64,000 nt of DNA from the NCBI RefSeq assembly GCF_047272945.1, contig NZ_JBKOPS010000006.1:124001-188000 (forward strand). The letters are read 5' to 3'. The position numbers were made by a program, and so were the translations under genes. The stretch's first letter is position 1. Every line of letters starts with the position of its first letter. The notes below the pieces were generated by a model. That model was not told the DNA's origin. It did not search any database and worked only from the letters and a program-made list of their open reading frames with translations. Positions 40,761 to 49,548 of the stretch are shown piece by piece. Origin of the DNA: Rubrolithibacter danxiaensis (GTDB taxonomy: Bacteria; Bacteroidota; Bacteroidia; Sphingobacteriales; Sphingobacteriaceae).

Positions 40761-41774
40761 ATGAAAGGTGAAATTCAACTCGACAAATTACTTGCCGGAC
40801 TCGCTTACTGTAGGCGTATTCTTTTACAATTAAAAGATTCAAGAAATATTAAACACTTACCTTTGATATTTAAAGGTTTTACACCTGATAAAGGCTTGTA
40901 TTATGATTTTAAAACATATAAATCAGAAAATTATATCCCGGATTATAAAAGGTACTTAAGTCACGTTTTTATCAATCATAAATATAAAAACCTGTTTAAA
41001 GACAAATACTCTAATTTTTTGTATTTACGGCAATATACAGATAAGCTAGTTCCTGTTTATGCGCTGGTTGACAACGGTAAATGCTATTTGCTGGGCCATT
41101 CTTCTTTAGATGAGTTGTTTGAAAAAGAAAACAAGTTTGTAATTAAACCTCGTACTGGTTGGGGAGGTAAAGGAGTGGCAGTTTTGGAGGTAAAAGAAAA
41201 TAAGTATTCTATTGAAAGTAAAGCTGTTGAAAAAGAAGATATTTTTAAAGGTTTTAACAATCATGTTTTGGTACCATACATTCGTCAGCATGAGTATGCT
41301 GCCGATATTAATCCCCAATCTTTAAATACAATTCGTTTTCTTACCTGCATTATTGGTGATAAGGCAGAAAGCATTGGCGCCTTGCATCGTTTTGGGGTAA
41401 GTTCAACAGGCTCCGTCGATAATTTCTCCCAGGGAGGTATTTCGGCTAAAATTAATGTCGATACAGGAATTATAGAGAAAGCCTGCTTGTTAAATAAAAA
41501 GAAGTTTAAAAAATTGAGTATTACTCATCATCCAGATAGTAATGAACCCATTGTAGGATTAGAAATTCCTTTTTGGCAGCAGATAAAAAAGGAAATATTA
41601 GCGTTGCATAGTTCTATTAATTATGTAAAATATGTAGGCTGGGATATTGCTATTACTTCGGATGGGTACAAAATAATAGAATCCAATCACGTTTCAGATA
41701 TCGATGTATTCCAGGTTCATGAACCGCTGCTTCTTAATGATTTAAATAAGAAGTTTTATGACGTTTACAATTGA
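40761..41774 (+). CDS. Sugar-transfer associated ATP-grasp protein
   Basis: The ATG at 40761 gives 337 residues. The ATP-grasp fold shows a lysine-containing KFVIKPRTGWGGKGV loop, SLNTIRFLTCI, a FSQGGISAKINVDTG metal-loop-like region and GWDIAITSDGYKIIESNH near the end. This fits the ATPgrasp_ST family often found in exopolysaccharide or capsule loci. Two paralogues lie at 50319-52766. The substrate is unknown and no glycosyltransferases are adjacent. Confidence 0.82.
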   Translation: MKGEIQLDKLLAGLAYCRRILLQLKDSRNIKHLPLIFKGFTPDKGLYYDFKTYKSENYIPDYKRYLSHVFINHKYKNLFKDKYSNFLYLRQYTDKLVPVYALVDNGKCYLLGHSSLDELFEKENKFVIKPRTGWGGKGVAVLEVKENKYSIESKAVEKEDIFKGFNNHVLVPYIRQHEYAADINPQSLNTIRFLTCIIGDKAESIGALHRFGVSSTGSVDNFSQGGISAKINVDTGIIEKACLLNKKKFKKLSITHHPDSNEPIVGLEIPFWQQIKKEILALHSSINYVKYVGWDIAITSDGYKIIESNHVSDIDVFQVHEPLLLNDLNKKFYDVYN

Positions 41775-41794
41775 TATTTATTATATATCCCATT

Positions 41795-41826
41795 AAAGGC
41801 AGTTGTAAAACTGCCTTTTTGGTTTT
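41795..41826 (+). terminator. Terminator after ATP-grasp gene
   Basis: AAAGGCAGTT pairs with AACTGCCTTT, followed by TTGGTTTT. It sits between convergent genes and may also act for the LOG gene. Confidence 0.8.
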
Positions 41827-42529
41827 AGAAGTTTGGCTTTAATACATATTTATTGTAGAATTTAAAGATATGTTCAACGGCTTCTTCTGCAGTGTCTACC
41901 AGTCTGTACAAATTCATATCTTCCGGACTGATGTTTTTGGCTTCTAACATATGTGCTTTTACCCAGTCCATTAATCCGCCCCAGTACTCTGTTCCAACCA
42001 ACACTATAGGGAATCTTGCTATTTTTCCTGTCTGAATCAGTGTTATGGCCTCAAATAATTCATCCATCGTTCCAAATCCACCCGGTAGTACTATAAATCC
42101 CTGTGAATATTTCATGAACATTACCTTTCGGACAAAGAAGTAATCAAACTCCAGCAATTTATCACGGTCGATGTATTTATTATGAAATTGCTCAAAGGGA
42201 AGTTCAATATTTAATCCAACAGATTTCCCCCCGTTTTCATATGCTCCTTTGTTGGCTGCTTCCATGATTCCGGGTCCTCCGCCTGAAATTACGCCATATC
42301 CTCCTTCAGTAAGTAAGCGGGCAATATCTTCGGCCAGTTTGTAATATTTATTGTCGTTTGATGTGCGGGCAGAACCGAAAATTGAAACGCAGGGACCAAT
42401 TTTGGCTAATTTTTCAAATCCATCTACAAACTCGGCCATGATTTTAAAAATAGACCAGGAGTCTGTTACTTTAATTTCCTGCCAGTCTTTGTTCTCGAAG
42501 GCATTTCTTATTTTTTCGTCACTTGTCAT
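41825..42529 (-). CDS. LOG-family nucleoside monophosphate phosphoribohydrolase
   Basis: The 234-residue Rossmann-fold protein has SIFGSART, GGGPGIMEAANKGAYENGG and the catalytic PGGFGTMDELFE, the signature of the LOG (TIGR00730) family. Homologues cleave AMP or cytokinin-type nucleotides to base plus ribose-5-phosphate, and some act on other nucleotides. The bacterial role is often uncertain. It lies 17 bp after the symporter gene on the same strand. Confidence 0.9.
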   Translation of the reverse strand: MTSDEKIRNAFENKDWQEIKVTDSWSIFKIMAEFVDGFEKLAKIGPCVSIFGSARTSNDNKYYKLAEDIARLLTEGGYGVISGGGPGIMEAANKGAYENGGKSVGLNIELPFEQFHNKYIDRDKLLEFDYFFVRKVMFMKYSQGFIVLPGGFGTMDELFEAITLIQTGKIARFPIVLVGTEYWGGLMDWVKAHMLEAKNISPEDMNLYRLVDTAEEAVEHIFKFYNKYVLKPNF

Positions 42530-42546
42530 AAATGCAGTAAAGAAGT

Positions 42547-44025
42547 TTAAAATTTAGTTTGAACAGTTGTTGGCCTGCTGCTAAACTGTAATAATAAATA
42601 AGTTATAAGCCCGTTCAGTATAATTAATTCAAAACCGATGGCATATCCCGTCCATTTTACAGAATTTAGATCAATTATAAAGCATAGGGCCGGAGCTAAT
42701 AAACAGATGAAAGGGACTATTTTATCGTTTACAGCTCTTTTCGAAATCATACCGAATGCAAACAGGCCAAGTAAAGGTCCATAAGTATAACCTGCTGCTT
42801 TAAAAATGGCGTTAACAACCGACTCATCGTTAATTATTTTAAATACCAGTATAACCAGCAGCATAATGATCGAAAAAATGATATGCACAATGTGCCTTGT
42901 ACGTACTAAGTGCTTATCATTTTGATTCTCTTTTTTGTCGAAACCCAAAAAATCAACACAAAAAGAAGTGGTTAAAGCAGTTAAAGCAGAATCGGTAGTG
43001 GCAAAGGTTGCTGCCGTTAAACCCAGCATAAAGGTTACAGCTGGGATAATATTTAAATGATTTAAGGCAATTTCAGGGAACAGGTGATCCGGAGTTTTTA
43101 GAGCCGAGACATCTATATTATTAGCAGAAGAGTATATATACAACAGGGCACCAACACTGAGGAAGAAAAGATTTATCACCACAAAAACCGCGGTAAACGT
43201 AAGCATGTTCTTTTGAGCTTCCCCGATATTTTTGCAGCTTAAATTCTTCTGCATCAAATCCTGATCCAACCCGGTCATCGCGATAGTTACAAAAATCCCC
43301 CCTAAAAACTGCTTAATAAAATGCGATTTGCTTCCAAGGAAATTTTCCCAGAAAAATATTTTTGAATAAGAGCTTTCTTTAACCGCTTCGAATGTTTGCG
43401 GAATATTAAAATGTAGGCTGCTTGAAATAAAATAAATGGAGAGAACTACAGACGACAAGAGGAAGACTGTTTGTAATGTATCCGTAATGATGATGGTTTT
43501 TAATCCTCCGCGATACGTGTAGAGCCATATTAAAATCAGGCAAATAAGGATAGTTATCCAGAATGGAACATTCCAGGCATCAAAAATAAATTTTTGAAGC
43601 ACGATTGCAACCAGATATAATCTGAAAGCGGAACCAATGGTTCTGGAAATCAGAAAAATCATTGCCCCCGATTTGTAGCTCCAGTATCCTAAACGCTTTT
43701 CCAGGTAAGTATAAATTGAAATTAAATGCAGCCTGTAATATAATGGGAGCAGAATAGTAGCAATAAAAATGAAACCTACTGCATTGCCTAATACAAATTG
43801 AAAGTATCCGAAGCTGCTCAATCCCACAGCCCCGGGAACTGAAATAAATGTAACGCCCGACAGCGCCGTTCCTATCATTCCAAACGCGACAAGATACCAT
43901 TTGGAGTTTCGGTTGGCTATGAAAAAGGTGGAATTATCGCTTGAGTTTTTTGATGTTAGATAGGAAATACCAATAAGAATAATAAAATATCCTATAAGAA
44001 ATGATAGCAATACTATCGGCGACAT
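42547..44025 (-). CDS. Sodium:solute symporter (SSS family)
   Basis: The 492-residue protein has about 13 hydrophobic helices, a GTALSGVTFISVPG sodium-site helix and GGIFVTIAMTGLDQDLMQKNLSCKN, all typical of the SSS/LeuT-like family. It should import an organic solute with Na+ across the inner membrane. Similar Bacteroidota members are annotated broadly, and the solute cannot be deduced here. Confidence 0.9.
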   Translation of the reverse strand: MSPIVLLSFLIGYFIILIGISYLTSKNSSDNSTFFIANRNSKWYLVAFGMIGTALSGVTFISVPGAVGLSSFGYFQFVLGNAVGFIFIATILLPLYYRLHLISIYTYLEKRLGYWSYKSGAMIFLISRTIGSAFRLYLVAIVLQKFIFDAWNVPFWITILICLILIWLYTYRGGLKTIIITDTLQTVFLLSSVVLSIYFISSSLHFNIPQTFEAVKESSYSKIFFWENFLGSKSHFIKQFLGGIFVTIAMTGLDQDLMQKNLSCKNIGEAQKNMLTFTAVFVVINLFFLSVGALLYIYSSANNIDVSALKTPDHLFPEIALNHLNIIPAVTFMLGLTAATFATTDSALTALTTSFCVDFLGFDKKENQNDKHLVRTRHIVHIIFSIIMLLVILVFKIINDESVVNAIFKAAGYTYGPLLGLFAFGMISKRAVNDKIVPFICLLAPALCFIIDLNSVKWTGYAIGFELIILNGLITYLLLQFSSRPTTVQTKF

Positions 44026-44131
44026 ACGTTAAAAATTAAGTTTACGGCTAAATGTAATGAATTATGTCTTTTAAACCGCCTCCTGTTAATCCTGAAGCGA
44101 TAAAAATTTTTATTTTATTTAAGTTTGCAGC

Positions 44132-44749
44132 ATGAACTTTTCTTCCCGCCTGCTTGAAAATGCGGTAAACGAATTTGCAAAATTGCCCGGTATAGGTCAG
44201 AAAACAGCACTTCGGCTGGTTTTGCATTTGCTTAATCAAAGCAGTAACGAAGTGGAACAATTCAGTCAGGCACTTATCCAGCTAAAAAAAGAAATTTGTT
44301 TTTGTAAAGTATGCCATAATATTTCCGATCAGGCTATCTGTGAAATATGCTCCAATGTAAAAAGAGACCGGTCGTTAGTATGCGTTGTTGAAGATACGCG
44401 GGATGTGATGGCAATTGAAAATACTAACCAGTACAACGGTTTGTACCATGTTCTTGGCGGTTTAATATCTCCAATGGATGGAATTGGTCCGTCAGACTTA
44501 ACTATTGAATCGCTTGCAGAACGCGTAAAAACAGGAGAAATCCAGGAAGTGATACTGGCATTAAGTGCCACAATGGAAGGTGATACCACTATTTTCTACA
44601 TCTATAAGAAATTAAAAGATTTTCCCATTCAGGTGAGTACGATAGCGCGGGGAATTGCATTTGGCGGCGAAATTGAATATGCAGATGAGGTTACCCTCGG
44701 CAGATCAATAGCAACACGTGTACCCTACGAGAATAACTTGTTTAAATAA
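44132..44749 (+). CDS. recR: Recombination protein RecR
   Basis: The 205-residue protein has the helix-hairpin-helix LPGIGQKTALRLVLHLL, the C4 zinc finger CKVCHNISDQAICEIC, the Toprim domain (VVEDTRDVMAIENTNQYNGLYHVLGG) and the C-terminal RGIAFGGEIEYADEVTLGRSI. RecR loads RecA with RecO/RecF at gaps. The SDR gene follows 5 bp later. Confidence 0.97.
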   Translation: MNFSSRLLENAVNEFAKLPGIGQKTALRLVLHLLNQSSNEVEQFSQALIQLKKEICFCKVCHNISDQAICEICSNVKRDRSLVCVVEDTRDVMAIENTNQYNGLYHVLGGLISPMDGIGPSDLTIESLAERVKTGEIQEVILALSATMEGDTTIFYIYKKLKDFPIQVSTIARGIAFGGEIEYADEVTLGRSIATRVPYENNLFK

Positions 44750-44754
44750 CATTA

Positions 44755-45570
44755 ATGGATCTTAGAAATAAAACAGTAATTATAACCGGTGCCTCATCCG
44801 GAATAGGAAAGGCCTGTGCCGAAATGTTTTCAAGGCTGGGTGCAAACCTTGTTTTAGCCGCAAGACAGTATGTTACCTTGTGTGAAATTGCCCAAGATAT
44901 GGAAAAGCGGTTCAATGTCAGAGCTGTTGCTGTACAATGTGATGTTTCTAAAGAGGAGGATTGCGAACAGTTAATTCATCAGGCAATGTTGTCTTTTAAA
45001 CGGATTGATGTCCTTATTAACAATGCAGGTATCAGTATGCGGGCCTTATTCAGGGATCTGGACCTGATTGTTCTTAAAAATCTGATGGATATCAATTTCT
45101 GGGGCGCGGTTTATTGCACTAAATATGCGCTTCCGGAACTTATAAAAAATAAGGGTTCTGTTGTGGGAGTATCCTCTATCGCAGGATACCGTGGATTGCC
45201 GGGACGCACGGGATACTCTGCCTCTAAATTTGCTCTGAATGGTTTTCTGGAAGCTTTGCGAGTCGAGAATTTAAAAACAGGTTTGCATGTGCTGATAGCT
45301 GCTCCCGGTTTCACGGCTTCAAATATTCGCAATACAGCGCTTGCCAAAGATGGCTCACAGCAGGGTGAAAGCAGTATGGACGAAGGCAAGATGATGACTT
45401 CGGAGGAAGTTGCAGAGATAATAGCGGAGGGCGTTGCGAAGCGGAAAAGAACTTTAATTATGACCAATCAGGGAAAACTGGCAGTTTTAATGAATAAACT
45501 GATCCCTGCATGGGTAGATAAAAAGGTGTACGAGCTTTTTGCGAAAGAGAAAGATCCGCTGATAAAATAA
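44755..45570 (+). CDS. Short-chain dehydrogenase/reductase
   Basis: The 271-residue protein has TGASSGIG (cofactor loop, residues about 11-18), NNAGIS, Ser in GVSSIAG and catalytic YSASK. It is a classical SDR, probably NADP(H)-dependent from the basic residue after the first beta-alpha unit. The substrate is unknown. It is 5 bp from recR and so probably cotranscribed. Confidence 0.92.
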   Translation: MDLRNKTVIITGASSGIGKACAEMFSRLGANLVLAARQYVTLCEIAQDMEKRFNVRAVAVQCDVSKEEDCEQLIHQAMLSFKRIDVLINNAGISMRALFRDLDLIVLKNLMDINFWGAVYCTKYALPELIKNKGSVVGVSSIAGYRGLPGRTGYSASKFALNGFLEALRVENLKTGLHVLIAAPGFTASNIRNTALAKDGSQQGESSMDEGKMMTSEEVAEIIAEGVAKRKRTLIMTNQGKLAVLMNKLIPAWVDKKVYELFAKEKDPLIK

Positions 45571-45606
45571 TAGTTTAAAGACAGTAAGGATTTTCGTTAT
45601 GGGTAT

Positions 45607-46491
45607 TTAGTGCAGCGGCCTTCGTTTTATAATTCCACCACGGGTTTCGCTGATTACATTCATAAACATGAAAGCTTTGCGATCAATCAGTTCTACCTCC
45701 TGCTTTAGTTTCGCTACTTCCAGCCGGGTAACAACTGTGAAAATAATATTGATATCGTTGTTTCTGTGTCCCGTACTGCCAAATCCCCGTTCTCCTTTAT
45801 AGATAGTAACTCCTCTGCCCAGTTTTGAAATAATTGCTTCGCGAATTTCGTTGCTTTTTGGAGAAATGATGGTTACTCCGGTGTACTCTTCAATTCCCTG
45901 AATTATAAAATCGATTGTTTTTGAGGCCGAAAGATAGGTAAGCGTGGAATACAGGGCGCTTTCAAGACTTAAAAAGTAAGCTGCAAACAAAAAGATCAGC
46001 ACATTTATAATCAGTATAATATCCCCAATGGTTAATACACTTCGGCGGTTTATATAAACAGCGAGAATCTCAGTTCCATCTAAAACGCAGCCCCCACGCA
46101 TTGCCATACCTATTCCTGCTCCCAGAAAGAAACCGCCGAATATAGCTATCAGTAACTTATCATTGGTTATTACGGGGAAGTCGACAAAGAAAATGACCAA
46201 AGCAAGTAAAAGTATTGCAATCAGTGTTGTAATTGCGAAGACACGGCCAATATGCTTTGAACCCAGAATGATAAAAGGAACATTGAAAATTATCAGCCAG
46301 ATAGAAACAGGCGTATGTGTTATATTATTCATCAGCAGCGATACTCCTGTTATTCCTCCATCAATAAATCCATTAGGGACAAGAAAGCCCTTAAGGCCGA
46401 AAGATGCCAGGAGCACACCCGTTAAAATTAATCCCCAGTTTGAAAATTGAACTTTTAATCTTTTGTATCTTCTGATAGTTTTATTTTTCAC
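45607..46491 (-). CDS. YitT-family membrane protein with DUF2179 domain (second copy)
   Basis: The 294-residue protein mirrors the protein at 28766: GLKGFLVPNGFIDGGITGVSLL, GIGMAMRGGCVLDGTEILAVYIN and a C-terminal DUF2179 domain with GVTIYKGERGFGSTGHRNNDINIIFTVVTRLEVAKLKQEV. It is an inner-membrane protein of unknown function. The two paralogues have the same architecture and length, so they come from an older duplication. It is divergent from the trp operon. Confidence 0.88.
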   Translation of the reverse strand: MKNKTIRRYKRLKVQFSNWGLILTGVLLASFGLKGFLVPNGFIDGGITGVSLLMNNITHTPVSIWLIIFNVPFIILGSKHIGRVFAITTLIAILLLALVIFFVDFPVITNDKLLIAIFGGFFLGAGIGMAMRGGCVLDGTEILAVYINRRSVLTIGDIILIINVLIFLFAAYFLSLESALYSTLTYLSASKTIDFIIQGIEEYTGVTIISPKSNEIREAIISKLGRGVTIYKGERGFGSTGHRNNDINIIFTVVTRLEVAKLKQEVELIDRKAFMFMNVISETRGGIIKRRPLH

Positions 46492-46512
46492 GATTTAAAA
46501 GTAGCCAAAAGG

Positions 46513-46544
46513 TTTGCAGGTAAAAAAAAGATTATTCATATTTG
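46513..46544 (+). promoter_or_regulatory. Promoter of the trp operon
   Basis: TTTG (46513-46516), a 20-bp spacer and CATATTTG (46537-46544, one mismatch to TAnnTTTG). Transcription would begin at about 46550, placing the leader peptide ATG at the very 5' end of the RNA. Confidence 0.6.
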
Positions 46545-46552
46545 CTGTAAAT

Positions 46553-46606
46553 ATGAGAATTAACAAACTATATAAAAGCTGGTGGTGGCATTGCGAAAAT
46601 TCGTAG
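46553..46606 (+). CDS. trpL: trp operon leader peptide
   Basis: A 17-codon frame encodes MRINKLYKSWWWHCENS with three consecutive Trp codons (46580-46588). It ends in TAG two bases before a sequence that can pair with the terminator's 5' strand. It lies between a promoter and a Rho-independent terminator directly upstream of trpD. Tandem Trp codons in so short a frame at this position are the hallmark of a trp attenuator leader. Ribosome stalling here when charged tRNA-Trp is scarce would favour antitermination. It is too short for routine gene callers. Confidence 0.85.
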   Translation: MRINKLYKSWWWHCENS

Positions 46607-46607
46607 T

Positions 46608-46680
46608 GGCATACCCATCGTATATAGTAAAATTTATATAAAAAATTACAGGGTTGCCGAAATGCAACCCTTTTTTATTG
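46608..46680 (+). promoter_or_regulatory. trp attenuator: antiterminator and terminator
   Basis: The terminator is GGGTTGC (46651-46657) with GCAACCC (46664-46670) around CGAAAT, followed by T6. The competing antiterminator is GGCA-T-ACCC (46608-46616), which pairs over 8 bp with GGGTTGCC (46651-46658) with one bulged T. A weaker early hairpin can form between GGTGG in the Trp codons (46581-46585) and CCATC (46615-46619). A ribosome at the TAG (46604-46606) would cover the antiterminator strand and allow termination, while one stalled on Trp codons would leave it free. No upstream plus-strand gene needs this terminator. Confidence 0.85.
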
Positions 46681-46686
46681 TTTACA

Positions 46687-47673
46687 ATGAAGCAAATATT
46701 AAATCATTTATTTGAGTATAAAACATTCAGTAAAACTGAAGCAAAAGAGATTTTTACAAACATTGCTCTTGGCAAGTACAATGCATCGCAAATGGCTGCT
46801 TTTATGGTGGTTTATTGCATGCGCAGTATAACGATTGATGAACTTGAAGGGTTTCGTGATGCTATGCTCGAATTATGTGTGCCGGCGAATCTGGAGGGAT
46901 ACCAATTAATTGATTTGTGCGGCACAGGAGGCGATGGCAAAGACACTTTTAATATTTCAACCCTTGCTTCTTTTGTAATGGCGGGCGCAGGTTATAAAGT
47001 GGCAAAACATGGAAACTATGGGGTTTCCTCCGGTTGCGGTTCCTCTAATGTTATGGAGTTTTTGGGTTACCGGTTCACAAACAGTAATGATGAGCTGCTC
47101 CGCGGGTTGGATGAAGCTGGAATATGTTTTCTTCATGCTCCGCTTTTTCATCCGGCAATGAAAACTGTAGCTCCCATCAGAAAAGAGCTTGCAGTTAAAA
47201 CTTTCTTTAATATGCTGGGCCCGATGGTTAATCCGGCGCAGCCGAAATACCAGATGGTAGGCGTTTTTAGCCTGGAATTAGCCCGTCTTTACGCGTATCT
47301 GTACCAGAAATCAGATAAAAAATACATGATATTACATGCGCTGGAAGGATACGACGAACTATCATTAACCTGCGATTTTAAAACTTATACAAATGCGGGA
47401 GAACAGATCAGGCATTTATCTGATCTTGGGTTTGAACCTATTGATCCGTTAACTATAAAAGGCGGACATTCTGTACAAGAATCTGCTGAAATTTTCATGA
47501 AGGTCCTGAATACAGAAGCCAGCACGGAACAAACCAATGTCGTTTTAAGCAACGCGGCTTTAGGAATACAAACTATTCATCCTGAAAAATCTTTTGCTGA
47601 TTGCTATTATGAAGCAGAGGAGGCCCTTATGTCAAAAAAAGCATTGCAAAGTTTTAAGAAGCTCGTAAGATGA
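46687..47673 (+). CDS. trpD: Anthranilate phosphoribosyltransferase
   Basis: The ATG at 46687 gives 328 residues; a longer frame from 46654 would run through the terminator hairpin and is rejected. It has LCGTGGDGKDTFNISTLASFVMAGAGYKVAKHGN and KTFFNMLGPMVNPAQP, the PRPP and anthranilate site signatures. It joins anthranilate to PRPP. It is the first gene of the operon here; trpE, trpG and trpC are not in the window. It overlaps trpF by ATGA. Confidence 0.96.
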   Translation: MKQILNHLFEYKTFSKTEAKEIFTNIALGKYNASQMAAFMVVYCMRSITIDELEGFRDAMLELCVPANLEGYQLIDLCGTGGDGKDTFNISTLASFVMAGAGYKVAKHGNYGVSSGCGSSNVMEFLGYRFTNSNDELLRGLDEAGICFLHAPLFHPAMKTVAPIRKELAVKTFFNMLGPMVNPAQPKYQMVGVFSLELARLYAYLYQKSDKKYMILHALEGYDELSLTCDFKTYTNAGEQIRHLSDLGFEPIDPLTIKGGHSVQESAEIFMKVLNTEASTEQTNVVLSNAALGIQTIHPEKSFADCYYEAEEALMSKKALQSFKKLVR

Positions 47674-48290
47674 AGATTAAAGTTTGCGGGATGCGGGAAG
47701 TTAATAATATCCGTGAGTTAACCTCCCTGCAACCGGATTATATTGGTTTTATTTTTTATCCCAAAAGTAAGCGGTTCGTTCAGGAAACAGATCCGGGCTT
47801 TTTACAAGAAATTCCGACTAAAATAAAAAAAACAGGAGTTTTTGTAAATGCAGCTTTGGATGAGATTCTTGATAAAATAAAAAGATACCGTTTACAGGCA
47901 GTGCAATTACACGGAGATGAATCTCCTGCATTCTGTCAAAAATTAAAGGAGCAGAACGTAGAAGTTATTAAAGCTTTTGGAATAGACGAGGCATTTGATT
48001 TTGAAGTGCTTAATCAGTACGAGCTTTTTACAGATTACTTTCTTTTTGATACCAAAACTTCCGCCTATGGCGGTTCAGGAAAGGTATTTAACTGGGAAGT
48101 TTTGAATAACTATAAGCTTGGTAAAGCATACTTTTTGAGCGGAGGTTTAAGCCTGCAGAACTTAGCGGAGGTAAAAGGTTTAAATGATGAAAGAATATAC
48201 GCGGTTGATCTCAACAGTGCTTTTGAAACAGAACCCGCAGTAAAAGATATAAACAAGCTTGAACAGGCTTTTAAACTAATAAAAGGATAA
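47670..48290 (+). CDS. trpF: Phosphoribosylanthranilate isomerase
   Basis: The 206-residue TIM barrel begins KIKVCGMREVNNIREL (catalytic Cys7) and has GFIFYPKSKRFV, GVFVNA, LHGDE and the catalytic Asp in FLFDTK, with a LSGGLSLQN phosphate loop. It carries out the Amadori rearrangement of PRA. It overlaps trpD by 4 bp and ends 3 bp before trpB. Confidence 0.96.
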   Translation: MKIKVCGMREVNNIRELTSLQPDYIGFIFYPKSKRFVQETDPGFLQEIPTKIKKTGVFVNAALDEILDKIKRYRLQAVQLHGDESPAFCQKLKEQNVEVIKAFGIDEAFDFEVLNQYELFTDYFLFDTKTSAYGGSGKVFNWEVLNNYKLGKAYFLSGGLSLQNLAEVKGLNDERIYAVDLNSAFETEPAVKDINKLEQAFKLIKG

Positions 48291-48293
48291 AAA

Positions 48294-49475
48294 ATGGAGT
48301 ATCACGTAAACGAAAAAGGATATTACGGAAGTTTTGGAGGGGCATACATTCCTGAAATGCTTTACCCCAATGTAGAAGAGCTGCGTCAAAAATACCTGGA
48401 AATAATGAAAGATCCGGGTTTTCAAGAGGAATTTCAGATGCTTCTTCGAGATTACGTTGGCCGGCCTTCTCCATTGTATCTTGCAAAAAGATTATCAGAA
48501 AAATACGGCGCTCATATTTACCTGAAAAGAGAAGATCTTAATCATACAGGTGCACATAAAATAAACAACACGATTGGCCAAATTCTTTTAGCCGAACGTT
48601 TAGGAAAAAAACGGATAATTGCCGAAACAGGGGCAGGGCAGCATGGGGTGGCCACGGCCACAGTGTGCGCTCTAAAAGGTCTGGAGTGTATTGTGTACAT
48701 GGGTGAAGTTGATATCGAGCGTCAGGCGCCAAACGTAGCACGAATGAAAATGATGGGAGCAAAAGTAGTTCCGGCGACATCGGGCAGTAAAACGTTAAAA
48801 GATGCTACCAATGAAGCCATGCGTGACTGGATTAACAATCCTGTTGATACACACTACATTATTGGTTCCGTTGTAGGCCCGCATCCTTATCCGGATATGG
48901 TTGCACGTTTTCAATCCATTATATCCAAAGAAACCAAGATTCAGCTAAAAGAAAAAACAGGGTCAGAACTTCCGGATTATGTACTTGCCTGTGTAGGAGG
49001 AGGCAGTAATGCAGCAGGAATGTTTTATCATTTTCTGAATGATGAGCAGGTTAAGTTAATTGCTGTTGAGGCAGCTGGAAAAGGGGTTGATTCAGGAGAG
49101 TCTGCAGCTACTACCGCCTTGGGGAAAGAAGGGGTTCTGCATGGAAGCCGCTCCATATTGATGCAAACTTCGGACGGGCAGGTGGTGGAACCTTATTCTA
49201 TTTCCGCCGGCCTGGATTATCCCGGAATAGGCCCGCAGCATGCTCATCTCCATACTTCAAAAAGAGGACTTTATGTTAGTATAACGGATGATGAAGCCAT
49301 GAAAGCAGGATTATTACTGGCACAAATGGAAGGGATTATTCCGGCTATAGAAAGCTCGCATGCACTTGCTTACCTGGAGAAAATGCACTTTAAAGGAGAT
49401 GAAAAAGTAGTAGTTTGTCTTTCGGGCAGGGGAGATAAGGATTTAGCTACCTACATGAACTATTTTGAATTATAA
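48294..49475 (+). CDS. trpB: Tryptophan synthase beta subunit
   Basis: The 393-residue PLP enzyme has YYGSFGGAYIPEML, the PLP lysine in HTGAHKINNTIGQ, the AETGAGQHGVATA loop and the GGGSNAAGMF phosphate site. It condenses indole with serine. It is the standard TrpB1 type expected to pair with TrpA. A 73-bp spacer with a degenerate repeat separates it from trpA. Confidence 0.98.
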   Translation: MEYHVNEKGYYGSFGGAYIPEMLYPNVEELRQKYLEIMKDPGFQEEFQMLLRDYVGRPSPLYLAKRLSEKYGAHIYLKREDLNHTGAHKINNTIGQILLAERLGKKRIIAETGAGQHGVATATVCALKGLECIVYMGEVDIERQAPNVARMKMMGAKVVPATSGSKTLKDATNEAMRDWINNPVDTHYIIGSVVGPHPYPDMVARFQSIISKETKIQLKEKTGSELPDYVLACVGGGSNAAGMFYHFLNDEQVKLIAVEAAGKGVDSGESAATTALGKEGVLHGSRSILMQTSDGQVVEPYSISAGLDYPGIGPQHAHLHTSKRGLYVSITDDEAMKAGLLLAQMEGIIPAIESSHALAYLEKMHFKGDEKVVVCLSGRGDKDLATYMNYFEL

Positions 49476-49499
49476 CCATACGGGATAAACTGAAATAAG

Positions 49500-49546
49500 A
49501 GTTGCCTCCTATCTCATATTCTTATATCTCAAATCATAATCTATAT
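49500..49546. repeat. Degenerate AT-rich intergenic repeat, copy B
   Basis: The trpB-trpA spacer contains TATCTCATATTC followed by TATATCTCAAATC. Its reverse complement shares GATTTGAGATAT and the following ATGAGAT-like tract with the iscU-iscA spacer at 10880-10946. Confidence 0.5.
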
Positions 49547-49548
49547 AC

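Noticed and set aside
46654..46686. Earlier start for trpD giving 339 residues
   Set aside because: The extra codons run through the terminator hairpin and T-run. The ATG at 46687 gives the normal N-terminus.
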